A DNA stretch of 13,108 nucleotides from NCBI GenBank assembly GCA_026985495.1, contig JALSQJ010000090.1, positions 1 to 13,108 of the forward strand, read 5' to 3'. Under the pieces are notes generated by a model. It did not search any database. It was not told the origin of the DNA and saw nothing but the letters and a program-made list of their open reading frames with translations. A program made the translations under genes and the position numbers. Below, piece after piece: positions 6,692 through 13,108 of the stretch; the first letter of the stretch is position 1, and the number at the start of each line of letters is the position of its first letter. Origin of the DNA: Campylobacteraceae bacterium. Its GTDB lineage: Bacteria > Campylobacterota > Campylobacteria > Campylobacterales > Sulfurovaceae.

Positions 6692-7120
6692 TTAGATAAA
6701 CTGTTTTGCCCATGATATAAGCCTAGCTGAACTCATAGCACCAGAGATACGCTCTTGCTCTTTTGTTCCTTTAAAAACTATCATAGTAGGGATACTCTCA
6801 ATACCATAAATTGCACCCAAATCTTGATGCTCTTGGGTATTAACTTTTAAAAATTGAACTCTTAAAGACATCTCCCTACTTGCCTCTTCAAATGCAGGAG
6901 CCATCTGAATACATGGTCCACACCAAGGAGCCCAAAAATCTACCATTACAGGAATTTCACTGTTTACTAAAATATGCAACAGGGCATCTTTATCTACCTC
7001 TAATGGTTTTTGATTTAACATAGACTCTTTACAGTGTCCACAATTTGCTTTTGCATAACTCTCTCTTTTAGGTATTCTATTGACCTTTCCACAATGTGGA
7101 CAAACAACTTTTACGCTCAT
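6692..7120 (-). CDS. trxC: Thioredoxin 2 (zinc-containing, TrxC type)
   Basis: This cytoplasmic thiol-disulfide reductase has 142 residues from the ATG at 7120. I preferred this ATG to a TTG two codons earlier (7126) because AAGGA lies eight bases before the ATG but only two before the TTG. The N-terminal extension has two CxxC pairs (C7-P-H-C10 and C27-G-H-C30), the zinc-binding module that defines Trx2. The thioredoxin domain follows, with the classic active site W66-C67-G-P-C70 in DFWAPWCGPC and cis-proline P111 in ESIPTMIVF. TrxC proteins typically serve oxidative-stress defence. As first gene of an operon with a two-component system and a cytochrome c, it ties that signalling pair to redox physiology, though the direction of the link is unknown. 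Confidence 0.92.
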   Translation of the reverse strand: MSVKVVCPHCGKVNRIPKRESYAKANCGHCKESMLNQKPLEVDKDALLHILVNSEIPVMVDFWAPWCGPCIQMAPAFEEASREMSLRVQFLKVNTQEHQDLGAIYGIESIPTMIVFKGTKEQERISGAMSSARLISWAKQFI

Positions 7121-7149
7121 ATTCAATTTCCTTTTTTATGCTTTATGTT

Positions 7150-7155
7150 ATTATA
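7150..7155 (-). promoter_or_regulatory. -10 box of the trxC operon
   Basis: A TATAAT on the minus strand lies 29 bases before the trxC ATG. Transcription would start near 7143, giving a leader of about 23 bases that contains the AAGGA site. It lies in the 96-bp divergent gap shared with the DUF2459 gene. Confidence 0.5.
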
Positions 7156-7182
7156 GCTCTTTTAGTTTAATGAAATATCAAT

Positions 7183-7188
7183 TATAAG
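7183..7188 (+). promoter_or_regulatory. Probable -10 box of the DUF2459 gene
   Basis: TATAAG on the plus strand lies about 28 bases before the ATG at 7217. It differs from the consensus at the last base, so it is a tentative call. A ribosome site AGGGA follows at 7207-7211. Confidence 0.35.
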
Positions 7189-7216
7189 AAATAGTTTAAA
7201 AATATTAGGGATAAAA

Positions 7217-7861
7217 ATGAATATTTTAAAAAAATTTTTTAGTACTATTGTCAAGTTACTACTTACACTACTCTTTATAACACTACTATACTTCTCCATC
7301 GCTTATCTTTTAACCTTTTTCCCCACAAAATCAAGCTCAACAAAAGAGCCAAAATCAAAAACAATTTATCTCCTATATAGCCAAATACATAGTGACATAG
7401 TTTTTAAAATTCAAGACCTCAATCTAACATACTTAAAAGAGTTTAATTCAAAAAAAAGAGGCTACATCGCCTTTGGTTGGGGTGACAAAGAGACCTACCT
7501 AAACACTCCTACATGGGACGACCTAAAAATCTCTACTGCACTTAAAGCACTCTTTATAAATACTCCATCAATTATGCATGTTCAATACTATAAAAATATT
7601 CATATCTATCAAGATATTAAAACGATTCAATTAACCAAAGAGCAATTTAAAGAGGTAAAAAACAACATCTATGCATCATTTAAGAGTCCAAAAAAAATCT
7701 ATAGAGGATATGGAGAAGATGACTATTTCTACAGTTCAAAGAGATACTATAACCTTTTTAATACCTGCAATAGTTGGACAGGAGAGATACTTAGAGAGGC
7801 AAATGTTAGTATGAGTATATGGACACCTCTTAGCCAAAATATTATTAATGTGCTTCCATAA
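7217..7861 (+). CDS. DUF2459 family membrane-anchored protein
   Basis: This protein has 214 residues with one N-terminal membrane segment (about 11-35, after the lysines at 5-6), so most of it should lie in the periplasm or on the outer face. Family marks are QIHSDIVF (H58, D60), GYIAFGWGDKETYLNTPTW (with GWGD at 87-90), MHVQYY (H121) and NTCNSWTGEILREA (C184). The conserved His/Cys set hints at a hydrolase-like fold, but as far as I know the family (DUF2459, TIGR02117) has no established activity. The ribosome site is AGGGA, five bases before the ATG. Its last 17 bases overlap the end of the convergent hydrolase gene. Confidence 0.8.
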   Translation: MNILKKFFSTIVKLLLTLLFITLLYFSIAYLLTFFPTKSSSTKEPKSKTIYLLYSQIHSDIVFKIQDLNLTYLKEFNSKKRGYIAFGWGDKETYLNTPTWDDLKISTALKALFINTPSIMHVQYYKNIHIYQDIKTIQLTKEQFKEVKNNIYASFKSPKKIYRGYGEDDYFYSSKRYYNLFNTCNSWTGEILREANVSMSIWTPLSQNIINVLP

Positions 7862-8762
7862 ATTTTAAAATCTCTCTTGTAACCTTTTGTGGAACCTCTT
7901 CATGAGGAGAGTGTCCAACCTTAGAGAAGAGTATAAGCTTACTATTTTTTAAATTACGATGTAATCTCTTACCTTGATAGAGACCAATGGATACATCTTC
8001 TCTTCCCCACATAATAAGTGTTCTCAATAGAATCTCTCTATAGCGTCTCTGTATAATCTCTATATCATCAGGAATAAGTTGCTCTACTGTTTGAAGGTAG
8101 GCATATTTAGCTAAAGGGTAACTCATATAGTTACTTGAAGCCTCAACGCTCTCTTTTGGAATTAAATCATCATTGTAGAAAGCATACCGATACGCCTCCT
8201 CTGCCATGTAGTCGTTAGAGGCTAGATGAATAGCTAAAAACCCAATAATGGGTCGGTTCAGCAATCTTAACATAGATGGTAACTGCTGTTTATATGACAT
8301 ACTATTAATGAGAATAAGTTGCTTTAATCTTTTTGGTATAAGTTTATCTTTTTGCATAAGGGCTAAAACTAAAGCGACACCACCACCCAATGAGTGACCC
8401 ACTAATGTCACATCTTTTAATTGCTTTTGAGCCATAAATAGTGCCACCAATTTCGCTTGGTCATAGACCGAATAGGCTTCATCTTCAGGCTTTGGTGAAG
8501 CCCCAAAACCTTTTAAATCTAAAAGAATTAGATGGTACTTTTGAGATAGTTTAGGAACTAAAAAACGCCATGTCTCCTTACTCTCTCCAAAACCATGTAG
8601 AAAAAGTATCGTCTCACTATGCTCAACTCCATACTCGAGATAACTTAGAGGAAGAGCTTCAACTCTATTATCTAAAACTCTATTTTGCCAACTAATGGGT
8701 TTTTTAGAGGCACAACCAACAAACAATATAAACCATAAAAATAAAAAAACTTTTTTAAACAT
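7845..8762 (-). CDS. Lipoprotein alpha/beta hydrolase
   Basis: This is a 305-residue alpha/beta-hydrolase fold enzyme with a lipoprotein signal: MFKKVFLFLWFILFVGC, lipobox FVGC with C17, so the mature protein is lipid-anchored. The oxyanion loop is HGFGE (56-60). The nucleophile S124 sits in GHSLGG, the likely acid is D256 in WGREDVS, and the histidine is H284 in VGHSPHEE, so the triad looks complete. The sequence is of the broad esterase/lipase/epoxide-hydrolase group, and the substrate cannot be predicted. A membrane-anchored, possibly lipid- or ester-cleaving role is plausible. The ATG at 8762 has no Shine-Dalgarno but has a TATAAT 6 bp upstream, pointing to a leaderless message. The 3' end overlaps the DUF2459 gene by 17 bp. 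Confidence 0.9.
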   Translation of the reverse strand: MFKKVFLFLWFILFVGCASKKPISWQNRVLDNRVEALPLSYLEYGVEHSETILFLHGFGESKETWRFLVPKLSQKYHLILLDLKGFGASPKPEDEAYSVYDQAKLVALFMAQKQLKDVTLVGHSLGGGVALVLALMQKDKLIPKRLKQLILINSMSYKQQLPSMLRLLNRPIIGFLAIHLASNDYMAEEAYRYAFYNDDLIPKESVEASSNYMSYPLAKYAYLQTVEQLIPDDIEIIQRRYREILLRTLIMWGREDVSIGLYQGKRLHRNLKNSKLILFSKVGHSPHEEVPQKVTREILKFMEAH

Positions 8763-8768
8763 AATATA

Positions 8769-8774
8769 ATTATA
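8769..8774 (-). promoter_or_regulatory. -10 box of the hydrolase gene, leaderless type
   Basis: A perfect TATAAT on the minus strand is separated from the ATG (8762) by exactly six bases. A normal start site seven bases past the box would fall on or next to the A of the start codon. No Shine-Dalgarno sequence is present between or just upstream. Confidence 0.45.
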
Positions 8775-8786
8775 ACACTTATATTG

Positions 8787-8792
8787 TATAAT
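8787..8792 (+). promoter_or_regulatory. -10 box of the DUF1835 gene, leaderless type
   Basis: A perfect TATAAT on the plus strand is followed by six bases (agcaac) and the ATG at 8799, the same spacing as on the other side of the gap. Its -35 region (about 8764-8769) falls on the opposing gene's start and -10 box, so the two promoters probably exclude each other. Confidence 0.45.
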
Positions 8793-8798
8793 AGCAAC

Positions 8799-9767
8799 AT
8801 GAATAGAGTTCTAAATATCGTTAATAGCAATATATGTATTAATATTATGAAAAAAGCAGGGGTAGAGGGAGAGTTTCTACTATGGCAAGATTTTCTACAT
8901 GAGGGAGCTGTACCTTTAGGGTTAACCTTAGATGAACTATCTAAAGTGAGAGCTAAGTTTTTTGATAATTCAAATTTTGCAGAGTATAAAAAAGTCTTAA
9001 AAGATTTTCAAGAGAGAAACCAAAAACTTTACAGATATAGAATATACAATAATATTATTATATGGTTTGAGCATGACCTACATGACCAACTTCTACTAAT
9101 TCAAATTTTAAATTGGTTTGCAAAACAAAATATAGAGTCTATCAATATAACAATGGTCTCTACAAGTAACTACTTAGGAGAGTCATCAACTAAACAGATT
9201 CAAAAACTTTTAAAGTATAGGATAGAACTCCTACCAGAGCATTTTAAACTTGCAGAGAAGGCATGGTCTGCTTTTTGTGAACCTACCCCAAAAGAGTGGT
9301 TTAAACTTTTAACTCAACCAACATCTCTGTTACCTTTTCTACACGGTGCTATTTTTAGAATGCTAGAGGAGTACCCCAACACAAAAACAGGTCTCTCTCG
9401 TACAGAGTACCAAGCTCTACTCATAATCTCTAATGGCATTGAGAAGCCTCATGATATTTTTGAAAAACATCAAAGTTTTGAAGAGCGAAAATTTATGGGC
9501 GACATTATCTTTTTTAAGATTTTAAAAGAGTTTGAGAACTACAATATTATTGAAAGTTATGAAAACAGAAGCAAACTCAAAATTACTAAATTAGGTAGAA
9601 GATTACTCAATGCAGAGGAGAATTGGCTGAATATAAAACCTATTAATCGACATATAGGAGGTGTTCACATAACTATGGATAACCTTTGGTGTTGGGATAG
9701 CAGAAAACATACTATAAAAAGATACTACTACTCTAAGGTTCTTAATACTTTTTTAATACTCAAATAG
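8799..9767 (+). CDS. DUF1835 domain protein
   Basis: This protein has 322 residues from the ATG at 8799. A TTG 15 bases earlier is in frame but falls on the TATAAT box, and the family N-terminus begins at VLNIVNSN, so the ATG is preferred. The N-terminal domain matches DUF1835: NIVNSNICINIMKKAG (6-21), LLWQDFLHEGAVPLGL (27-42), SKVRAKFF (48-55) and IIWFEHDLHDQLLLIQILNWF (87-107). The C-terminal part (about 200-322) contains a likely winged-helix-like segment, NYNIIESYENRSKLKITKLGRRLLNAEENW, and ends in a conserved-looking GGVHITMDNLWCWDSRKHTI. There is no signal peptide or membrane segment, so it is cytoplasmic. No function is known to me for this family. The last 15 bases overlap the end of the convergent DUF58 gene. 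Confidence 0.8.
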   Translation: MNRVLNIVNSNICINIMKKAGVEGEFLLWQDFLHEGAVPLGLTLDELSKVRAKFFDNSNFAEYKKVLKDFQERNQKLYRYRIYNNIIIWFEHDLHDQLLLIQILNWFAKQNIESINITMVSTSNYLGESSTKQIQKLLKYRIELLPEHFKLAEKAWSAFCEPTPKEWFKLLTQPTSLLPFLHGAIFRMLEEYPNTKTGLSRTEYQALLIISNGIEKPHDIFEKHQSFEERKFMGDIIFFKILKEFENYNIIESYENRSKLKITKLGRRLLNAEENWLNIKPINRHIGGVHITMDNLWCWDSRKHTIKRYYYSKVLNTFLILK

Positions 9768-10574
9768 AGTCTCTAACTTATCAATGACTTCATTGAAATC
9801 ATACACCTTTATATATTTTACCCCACAATGGTTAAAATGCTCAAACAACTTCTCATCATGCTCTTGTAATCTTTTTTTATAGTAATCAACTGATTTTTTA
9901 GAGAGAGTTTGGGTTAATACTCTACTATTTAAAGGATTTACTAACTCACTATTAGCTATTACTTTTGGGTTCTCTTCCCATCTATCTCTTACAACAATAA
10001 TAACTAACTCATGCTTTTGTGACAATATAGATAAATCTATAAACTCAAAAAAATCACCGACTATAAAAAGTAAACTTTTTGACTCTATACTATTTATTAA
10101 TCTCTCCTCTACTTTTTCATAAGCTATTTTTAACTCTAAAGGCTCTTTTTCTCTAAACTCTTTTAATACTCCCTCTACATCTTCAAACCTTTTAGTAGGC
10201 TCAAAACTCTTAAATATATCACCAAATAGATATGAAATTTTTAATAAATTATTAGTATGTAGTGAAGAGTAGGATATAAGCGTTAAAATATAGTTCATAG
10301 TCTCTATTTTATTACCAATAATAGCACGACCATCTAACAGCATAGCTATTGAGATATTTAACTCTCGCTCCTCATGCATCTTTTTAACATATAGTTCACC
10401 AAGCTTTGCAGAGTTTATCCATGATATAGCTCTAATATCATCACCACTATCATAGGCTCTAAGTTCTGAAAAGTCATACCCATGACCTAAATATTTTGAG
10501 AAGTTTCCCCCTTGTAAAAGAGTATATATATCCTCTTTTGCCCTTAAAATAATACTCTCTACTTCTTGAGACAT
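9753..10574 (-). CDS. DUF58 domain protein of the MoxR/Bat group
   Basis: This protein has 273 residues. The family signature is clear: GGNFSKYLGHGYDFSELRAYDSGDDIRAISWINSAK (22-57), then LYVKKMHEERELNISIAMLLDG (61-82), which fits the strand and acidic end of the von Willebrand A-like fold found in DUF58 proteins. There is no membrane segment, so it is cytoplasmic, unlike the many DUF58 proteins that have two N-terminal ones. DUF58 proteins are usually encoded beside MoxR ATPases and are thought to be their adaptor or substrate in assembly of periplasmic or membrane complexes; this comes from genome context, not direct proof here. Its ATG shares one base with the MoxR stop (TAATG) and has no separate ribosome site, so translation depends on coupling. 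Confidence 0.9.
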   Translation of the reverse strand: MSQEVESIILRAKEDIYTLLQGGNFSKYLGHGYDFSELRAYDSGDDIRAISWINSAKLGELYVKKMHEERELNISIAMLLDGRAIIGNKIETMNYILTLISYSSLHTNNLLKISYLFGDIFKSFEPTKRFEDVEGVLKEFREKEPLELKIAYEKVEERLINSIESKSLLFIVGDFFEFIDLSILSQKHELVIIVVRDRWEENPKVIANSELVNPLNSRVLTQTLSKKSVDYYKKRLQEHDEKLFEHFNHCGVKYIKVYDFNEVIDKLETLFEY

Positions 10575-11497
10575 TACGGAATATCAACTTTTTCAATAAT
10601 GCTCTTCAAGAGTTCATCTACCCCCAAACCTTTTGCTCGTGCTTCATACGTAAGCCCTATACGGTGTCGTAAAACAGGATAAACCATAGCCAAAATATCT
10701 ACAGGAGTTACAAATGATTTACCTGCTAAATAGGCGTGAGCCTTTGCCGATTTGTAGAGGTCAATAGAGGCTCTAGGACTTGCTCCATAACGAATATAGG
10801 TTGATGTGACTCTTGTCTCTCGAATGAGTGCTATAATAAATCGCTCTACCTCTTCATCTATATAAATCTTATCTATCTCATTAGAGATAGTCTCTAACTC
10901 ACTAGAAGAGACAATAGCTGATATGGCTTTAGAACTCTTAGTTGCTATACGTCGCATAATCTCTAGCTCCTCCTCTTTAGAGTTGTGTTCAATATGCAAC
11001 TTCATCATAAATCGGTCAAGTTGAGCCTCTGGCAGTCGGTAAACTCCCTCTTGCTCTAGTGGATTTTGGGTTGCCATTACCATAAAAGGTCTAGGCAAAT
11101 CAAATGTCTCAGAGCCAATAGTCACCTGTCGCTCCTGCATCGCTTCAAGTAGTGCTGACTGAACTTTAGATGGACTTCGATTTATCTCATCAGCTAAAAG
11201 TAATTGAGTAAATATTGCTCCTTTTTTAATCTTAAAAGAGCTACTTTGAGGGTCATATATCTCTGCACCAATAATATCTGATGGCAATAAATCTGGTGTA
11301 AACTGTACCCTATTAAACTTTAATTCCAATGCAGAAGCTAGTGCTTTAACAGTAGTAGTTTTTGCCAACCCTGGAACTCCCTCTACTAAAATGTGTCCCT
11401 CACAAAAGAGTCCAATTAGAAGTCCATCTACCATCTGCTCTTGACCTATAACGGCTTTTGCAATCTCATCTTTTATAGCTACGATTTTACTCTGCAA
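10574..11497 (-). CDS. MoxR-type AAA+ ATPase
   Basis: This AAA+ ATPase of the MoxR family has 307 residues. Walker A is GVPGLAKTT (40-48) and Walker B is LLLADEIN (99-106, D103-E104). Sensor 1 is in MATQNPLEQEG (N145) and the sensor/arginine region in PEAQLDRFMMKLH (R162). The C-terminal lid helices follow, with YIRYGASPRASIDLYKSAKAHA. MoxR proteins act as chaperones that help mature or activate metal-containing or membrane complexes, usually with DUF58 and von Willebrand partners. The start is TTG at 11497, supported by AAAGGAG five bases upstream. It lies 19 bp inside the end of the BatD-like gene. The stop overlaps the DUF58 start. Confidence 0.96.
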   Translation of the reverse strand: MQSKIVAIKDEIAKAVIGQEQMVDGLLIGLFCEGHILVEGVPGLAKTTTVKALASALELKFNRVQFTPDLLPSDIIGAEIYDPQSSSFKIKKGAIFTQLLLADEINRSPSKVQSALLEAMQERQVTIGSETFDLPRPFMVMATQNPLEQEGVYRLPEAQLDRFMMKLHIEHNSKEEELEIMRRIATKSSKAISAIVSSSELETISNEIDKIYIDEEVERFIIALIRETRVTSTYIRYGASPRASIDLYKSAKAHAYLAGKSFVTPVDILAMVYPVLRHRIGLTYEARAKGLGVDELLKSIIEKVDIP

Positions 11498-12609
11498 TAC
11501 TTCTCCTTTATTGTCGATAATGGGACTCTTTTTTTACTATAAACCACACCCTCTAAAAGCTCTATTGCCTCTTTATAATTAGAATTATTCTCTAATACTA
11601 AAAGCTTTAAAAGCTCTTTGTGCGTTTTGGTTTTTGATATTTTATCCTCAATCGACTCTACCTCTTCTATTTTTTTATTAGACGTTTTAAACAACTCTCT
11701 AGGCATCAGATAACCAGCTAAAAAGACTATTAAATAAGAGCCAATCCATCGCCACCAAGACCAATCAATAGAGCTAGAGAGAGGAGGCAGATTCTCTTTA
11801 TCTAAAATCTCATCTTTTGCAACGCTATTGACCTTGACAGAGTAAGCAGGAATAACAAGCTCATAACTCTTTTGAGTTTTAGGGTCAAATCCCTTTAATA
11901 TTACTTTCGATAAGGTAAAACTCCTATTTGCAGAGATAGCATAGTCCCACTTTAGATTTGAGATTACCCCTGTTTTACTATAGATACTTTTAAGTTTTGG
12001 AGGTTGAGTAAAGAGATGATAACTCTTGCTCTTTTTGTAAAGTTCAAATCTATCAAGATAACCCTCTCCCTTTAACTCCACTTTTAAATTAACAGGTTCA
12101 AAGGCATCAACTTCATCTCTATCTAATGTTTGAGTTAGAGTAAATCTACCTACAATATCTGTTCCCTTTGGTAGAGGTTTAACATTTAAAATTAGTGGCT
12201 TTAGTGAAACTGCAATATCTTCTTTCTCTAAACTCTTAACATTGTCTCTATCTCCAGATATAGCGTAAGTCACCTTCTCATCAGTAGTAATTGATTTTAT
12301 AAGTTTAAACTTTAAAGCGACCTCTCCACTCTTTTTAGGGTAGATAAGGTAACGATACTCCTGCTTTAAATTGTGGTGTATATTCTCTTCTTGAAAATTG
12401 ACCTGTTTAAAATAGTAGGCATCAGACCTCTGCAAAGTAAATGTAAAAAGCATCATTTTTGAATGGTCTAATTGAGTAAGATTAACATCTAAAAGAACTG
12501 CCTCTCTCTCATAAGGAGTCATGCTACTCAAATGAATACTCTTTTGCATATCTTTGGCATAAGTAAGAGTAAATAAGATAAAAAATAACCATAAGATTTT
12601 AAATTTCAA
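11479..12609 (-). CDS. BatD-like periplasmic protein with C-terminal membrane anchor
   Basis: This protein has 376 residues. Residues 1-18 (MKFKILWLFFILFTLTYA) form a Sec signal peptide. The exported part (about 19-285) is beta-rich and resembles BatD/oxygen-tolerance proteins: it begins with the segment SMTPYEREAVLLDVNL and has a second repeat-like unit VDAFEPVNLKVELKGEGYLDRF (about 167-188). One membrane segment (about 287-303, preceded by WSWWRWIG) anchors a cytoplasmic tail of about 70 charged residues. The start is TTG at 12609, with no clear Shine-Dalgarno. An in-frame ATG with a good site lies at 12642 but is cut off by TGA at 12619-12621. The protein is presumably the periplasmic partner of the MoxR and DUF58 proteins. 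The family call rests on context plus pattern and is moderate. Confidence 0.75.
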   Translation of the reverse strand: MKFKILWLFFILFTLTYAKDMQKSIHLSSMTPYEREAVLLDVNLTQLDHSKMMLFTFTLQRSDAYYFKQVNFQEENIHHNLKQEYRYLIYPKKSGEVALKFKLIKSITTDEKVTYAISGDRDNVKSLEKEDIAVSLKPLILNVKPLPKGTDIVGRFTLTQTLDRDEVDAFEPVNLKVELKGEGYLDRFELYKKSKSYHLFTQPPKLKSIYSKTGVISNLKWDYAISANRSFTLSKVILKGFDPKTQKSYELVIPAYSVKVNSVAKDEILDKENLPPLSSSIDWSWWRWIGSYLIVFLAGYLMPRELFKTSNKKIEEVESIEDKISKTKTHKELLKLLVLENNSNYKEAIELLEGVVYSKKRVPLSTIKEKYCRVKS

Positions 12610-12618
12610 TAGAGAGAC

Positions 12619-12642
12619 TCACTTTTTAGTTAAGTTTACCAT
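12619..12642 (-). CDS. Seven-codon leader ORF ahead of the BatD-like gene
   Basis: An ATG at 12642 is preceded by AGGGA at ideal spacing (tttagggaataaaATG) and reads MVNLTKK, then TGA. The frame is the same as the BatD-like gene, whose TTG start lies 9 bases past the TGA and has no good ribosome site of its own. It could be a leader peptide that delivers ribosomes to the TTG, or the true start of the gene with a nonsense mutation or sequencing error at the TGA. Chance cannot be excluded for so short an ORF. Confidence 0.35.
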   Translation of the reverse strand: MVNLTKK

Positions 12643-12699
12643 TTTATTCCCTAAATATCAACTTGAATAAATAAGCAGAAAATATTTGGTTATTAAATT

Positions 12700-13108
12700 C
12701 TAAATTCTTTCAGCAGGAGTCTCATCTTTAAATGCCATCTTTTCTGCTTTACTTAAAATCTTCATTGCTCCTCTATCCATCATAAGTTTGGCTAAAAGTT
12801 TACCTAAACTTTGACATGCATTTCTGGAAGCTCCAATCTTCTCTTCTAATATCTTCGAGCCATCTGGGTAGCCAATCATTGACTTAATAGTTACCATATC
12901 ATATTGGTCAATCGTTACATTAACTGCAACAGGGGCAGAACACCCTGCATTAATGGTTCCAATAAAGTCACGCTCTAGGGTTGAACATAAAAAGGTATCT
13001 TCATGATTTAAAATTTTAACAATCTCACGAAGTTCATCATTGTCACTCTTTATCTGAATACCCAATGCACCTTGACCCATAGGAGGAATCATAATACTTA
13101 ATGGTAAC
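12700..13108 (-). CDS. hemC: Hydroxymethylbilane synthase, C-terminal part (partial)
   Basis: The frame runs from the right edge to TAG at 12700, giving about 135 residues of the C-terminal part; the N-terminal half lies outside the window. The enzyme (porphobilinogen deaminase) joins four porphobilinogen units into hydroxymethylbilane in haem and sirohaem synthesis, in the cytoplasm. Marks are PPMGQGALGIQIKSD, HEDTFLCSTLERDFI and the INAGCSAPVAV loop. The cysteine of that loop holds the dipyrromethane cofactor, so the enzyme should be active. An internal ATG at 13092 is not the start, since the conserved sequence continues upstream (LPLSI before MIPPM). It is on the same strand as the BatD-like gene, 90 bp away, with no hairpin terminator seen between them. 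Confidence 0.95.
   Translation of the reverse strand, partial: LPLSIMIPPMGQGALGIQIKSDNDELREIVKILNHEDTFLCSTLERDFIGTINAGCSAPVAVNVTIDQYDMVTIKSMIGYPDGSKILEEKIGASRNACQSLGKLLAKLMMDRGAMKILSKAEKMAFKDETPAERI

Noticed and set aside
8784..8798. Upstream TTG start for the DUF1835 gene
   Set aside because: The extra codons coincide with the TATAAT box and the family N-terminus begins at the ATG at 8799.
9781..9796. Near-perfect palindrome tcaatga-ct-tcattga as a bidirectional terminator
   Set aside because: A two-base loop is too tight for an RNA hairpin, it lies inside the DUF58 coding sequence, and no T-run follows.
1..13108. Mobile element, CRISPR, toxin-antitoxin or phage-defence cassette
   Set aside because: I looked for transposase or integrase motifs, terminal repeats, regularly spaced repeats and paired small genes and found none; codon use and AT content look even throughout.

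Overview
The window reads as ordinary, gene-dense chromosome of a low-GC epsilon-type bacterium (Campylobacterota, probably close to Sulfurimonas, Sulfurovum or Arcobacter). The basis is AT-rich sequence, a MetG with a C-terminal EMAP-II-type tRNA-binding domain, a sensor kinase with the H-box KDTTHELNTP, frequent TTG starts, very short intergenic gaps, and promoters that show a clear -10 TATAAT but no obvious -35. The phylum is an inference from family resemblance; genus cannot be settled here. I saw no tRNA, rRNA, CRISPR array, insertion sequence or prophage gene, and no gene-free stretch longer than about 120 bases.

Left part (1-1140, all minus strand). The start of a Tat-exported protein runs off the left edge. 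Then come a 58-residue secreted peptide with a TTG start, and a DoxX-family membrane protein with its own extended -10 promoter. The AT-rich gap before the Tat gene holds two perfect palindromes.

Centre-left (1139-4430, minus). This is a tight operon of metG, a Mur-ligase-like protein with no visible ATP-binding loop, and a one-domain thioredoxin-like protein. Upstream of it lies a second operon (4509-7120): trxC, an OmpR-type response regulator, a HAMP-less histidine kinase and a small periplasmic cytochrome c. The genes overlap or nearly touch and are transcribed from a promoter shared back to back with the DUF2459 gene.

Centre-right (7217-9767). A DUF2459 membrane protein (plus) converges on a lipoprotein alpha/beta hydrolase (minus), and the two stop regions overlap. 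The hydrolase diverges from a DUF1835 protein (plus) across only 36 bp. Both starts in that gap lack a Shine-Dalgarno and have a TATAAT exactly 6 bp upstream, which suggests a symmetrical pair of leaderless transcripts. The DUF1835 gene in turn overlaps the end of the next minus-strand operon.

Right part (9753-13108, minus). A reduced MoxR/Bat-type operon (BatD-like, MoxR ATPase, DUF58) is translationally coupled and has no von Willebrand (BatA/BatB) gene next to it. Its first gene is preceded by a seven-codon in-frame leader ORF with a good ribosome site that ends in TGA. The 3' part of hemC (hydroxymethylbilane synthase) closes the window.

No clearly new multi-gene system is evident. The most unusual items are the mirrored leaderless promoters, the Mur-ligase-like protein without a P-loop, the leader ORF/in-frame stop ahead of the BatD-like gene, and the small secreted cysteine-pair peptide.
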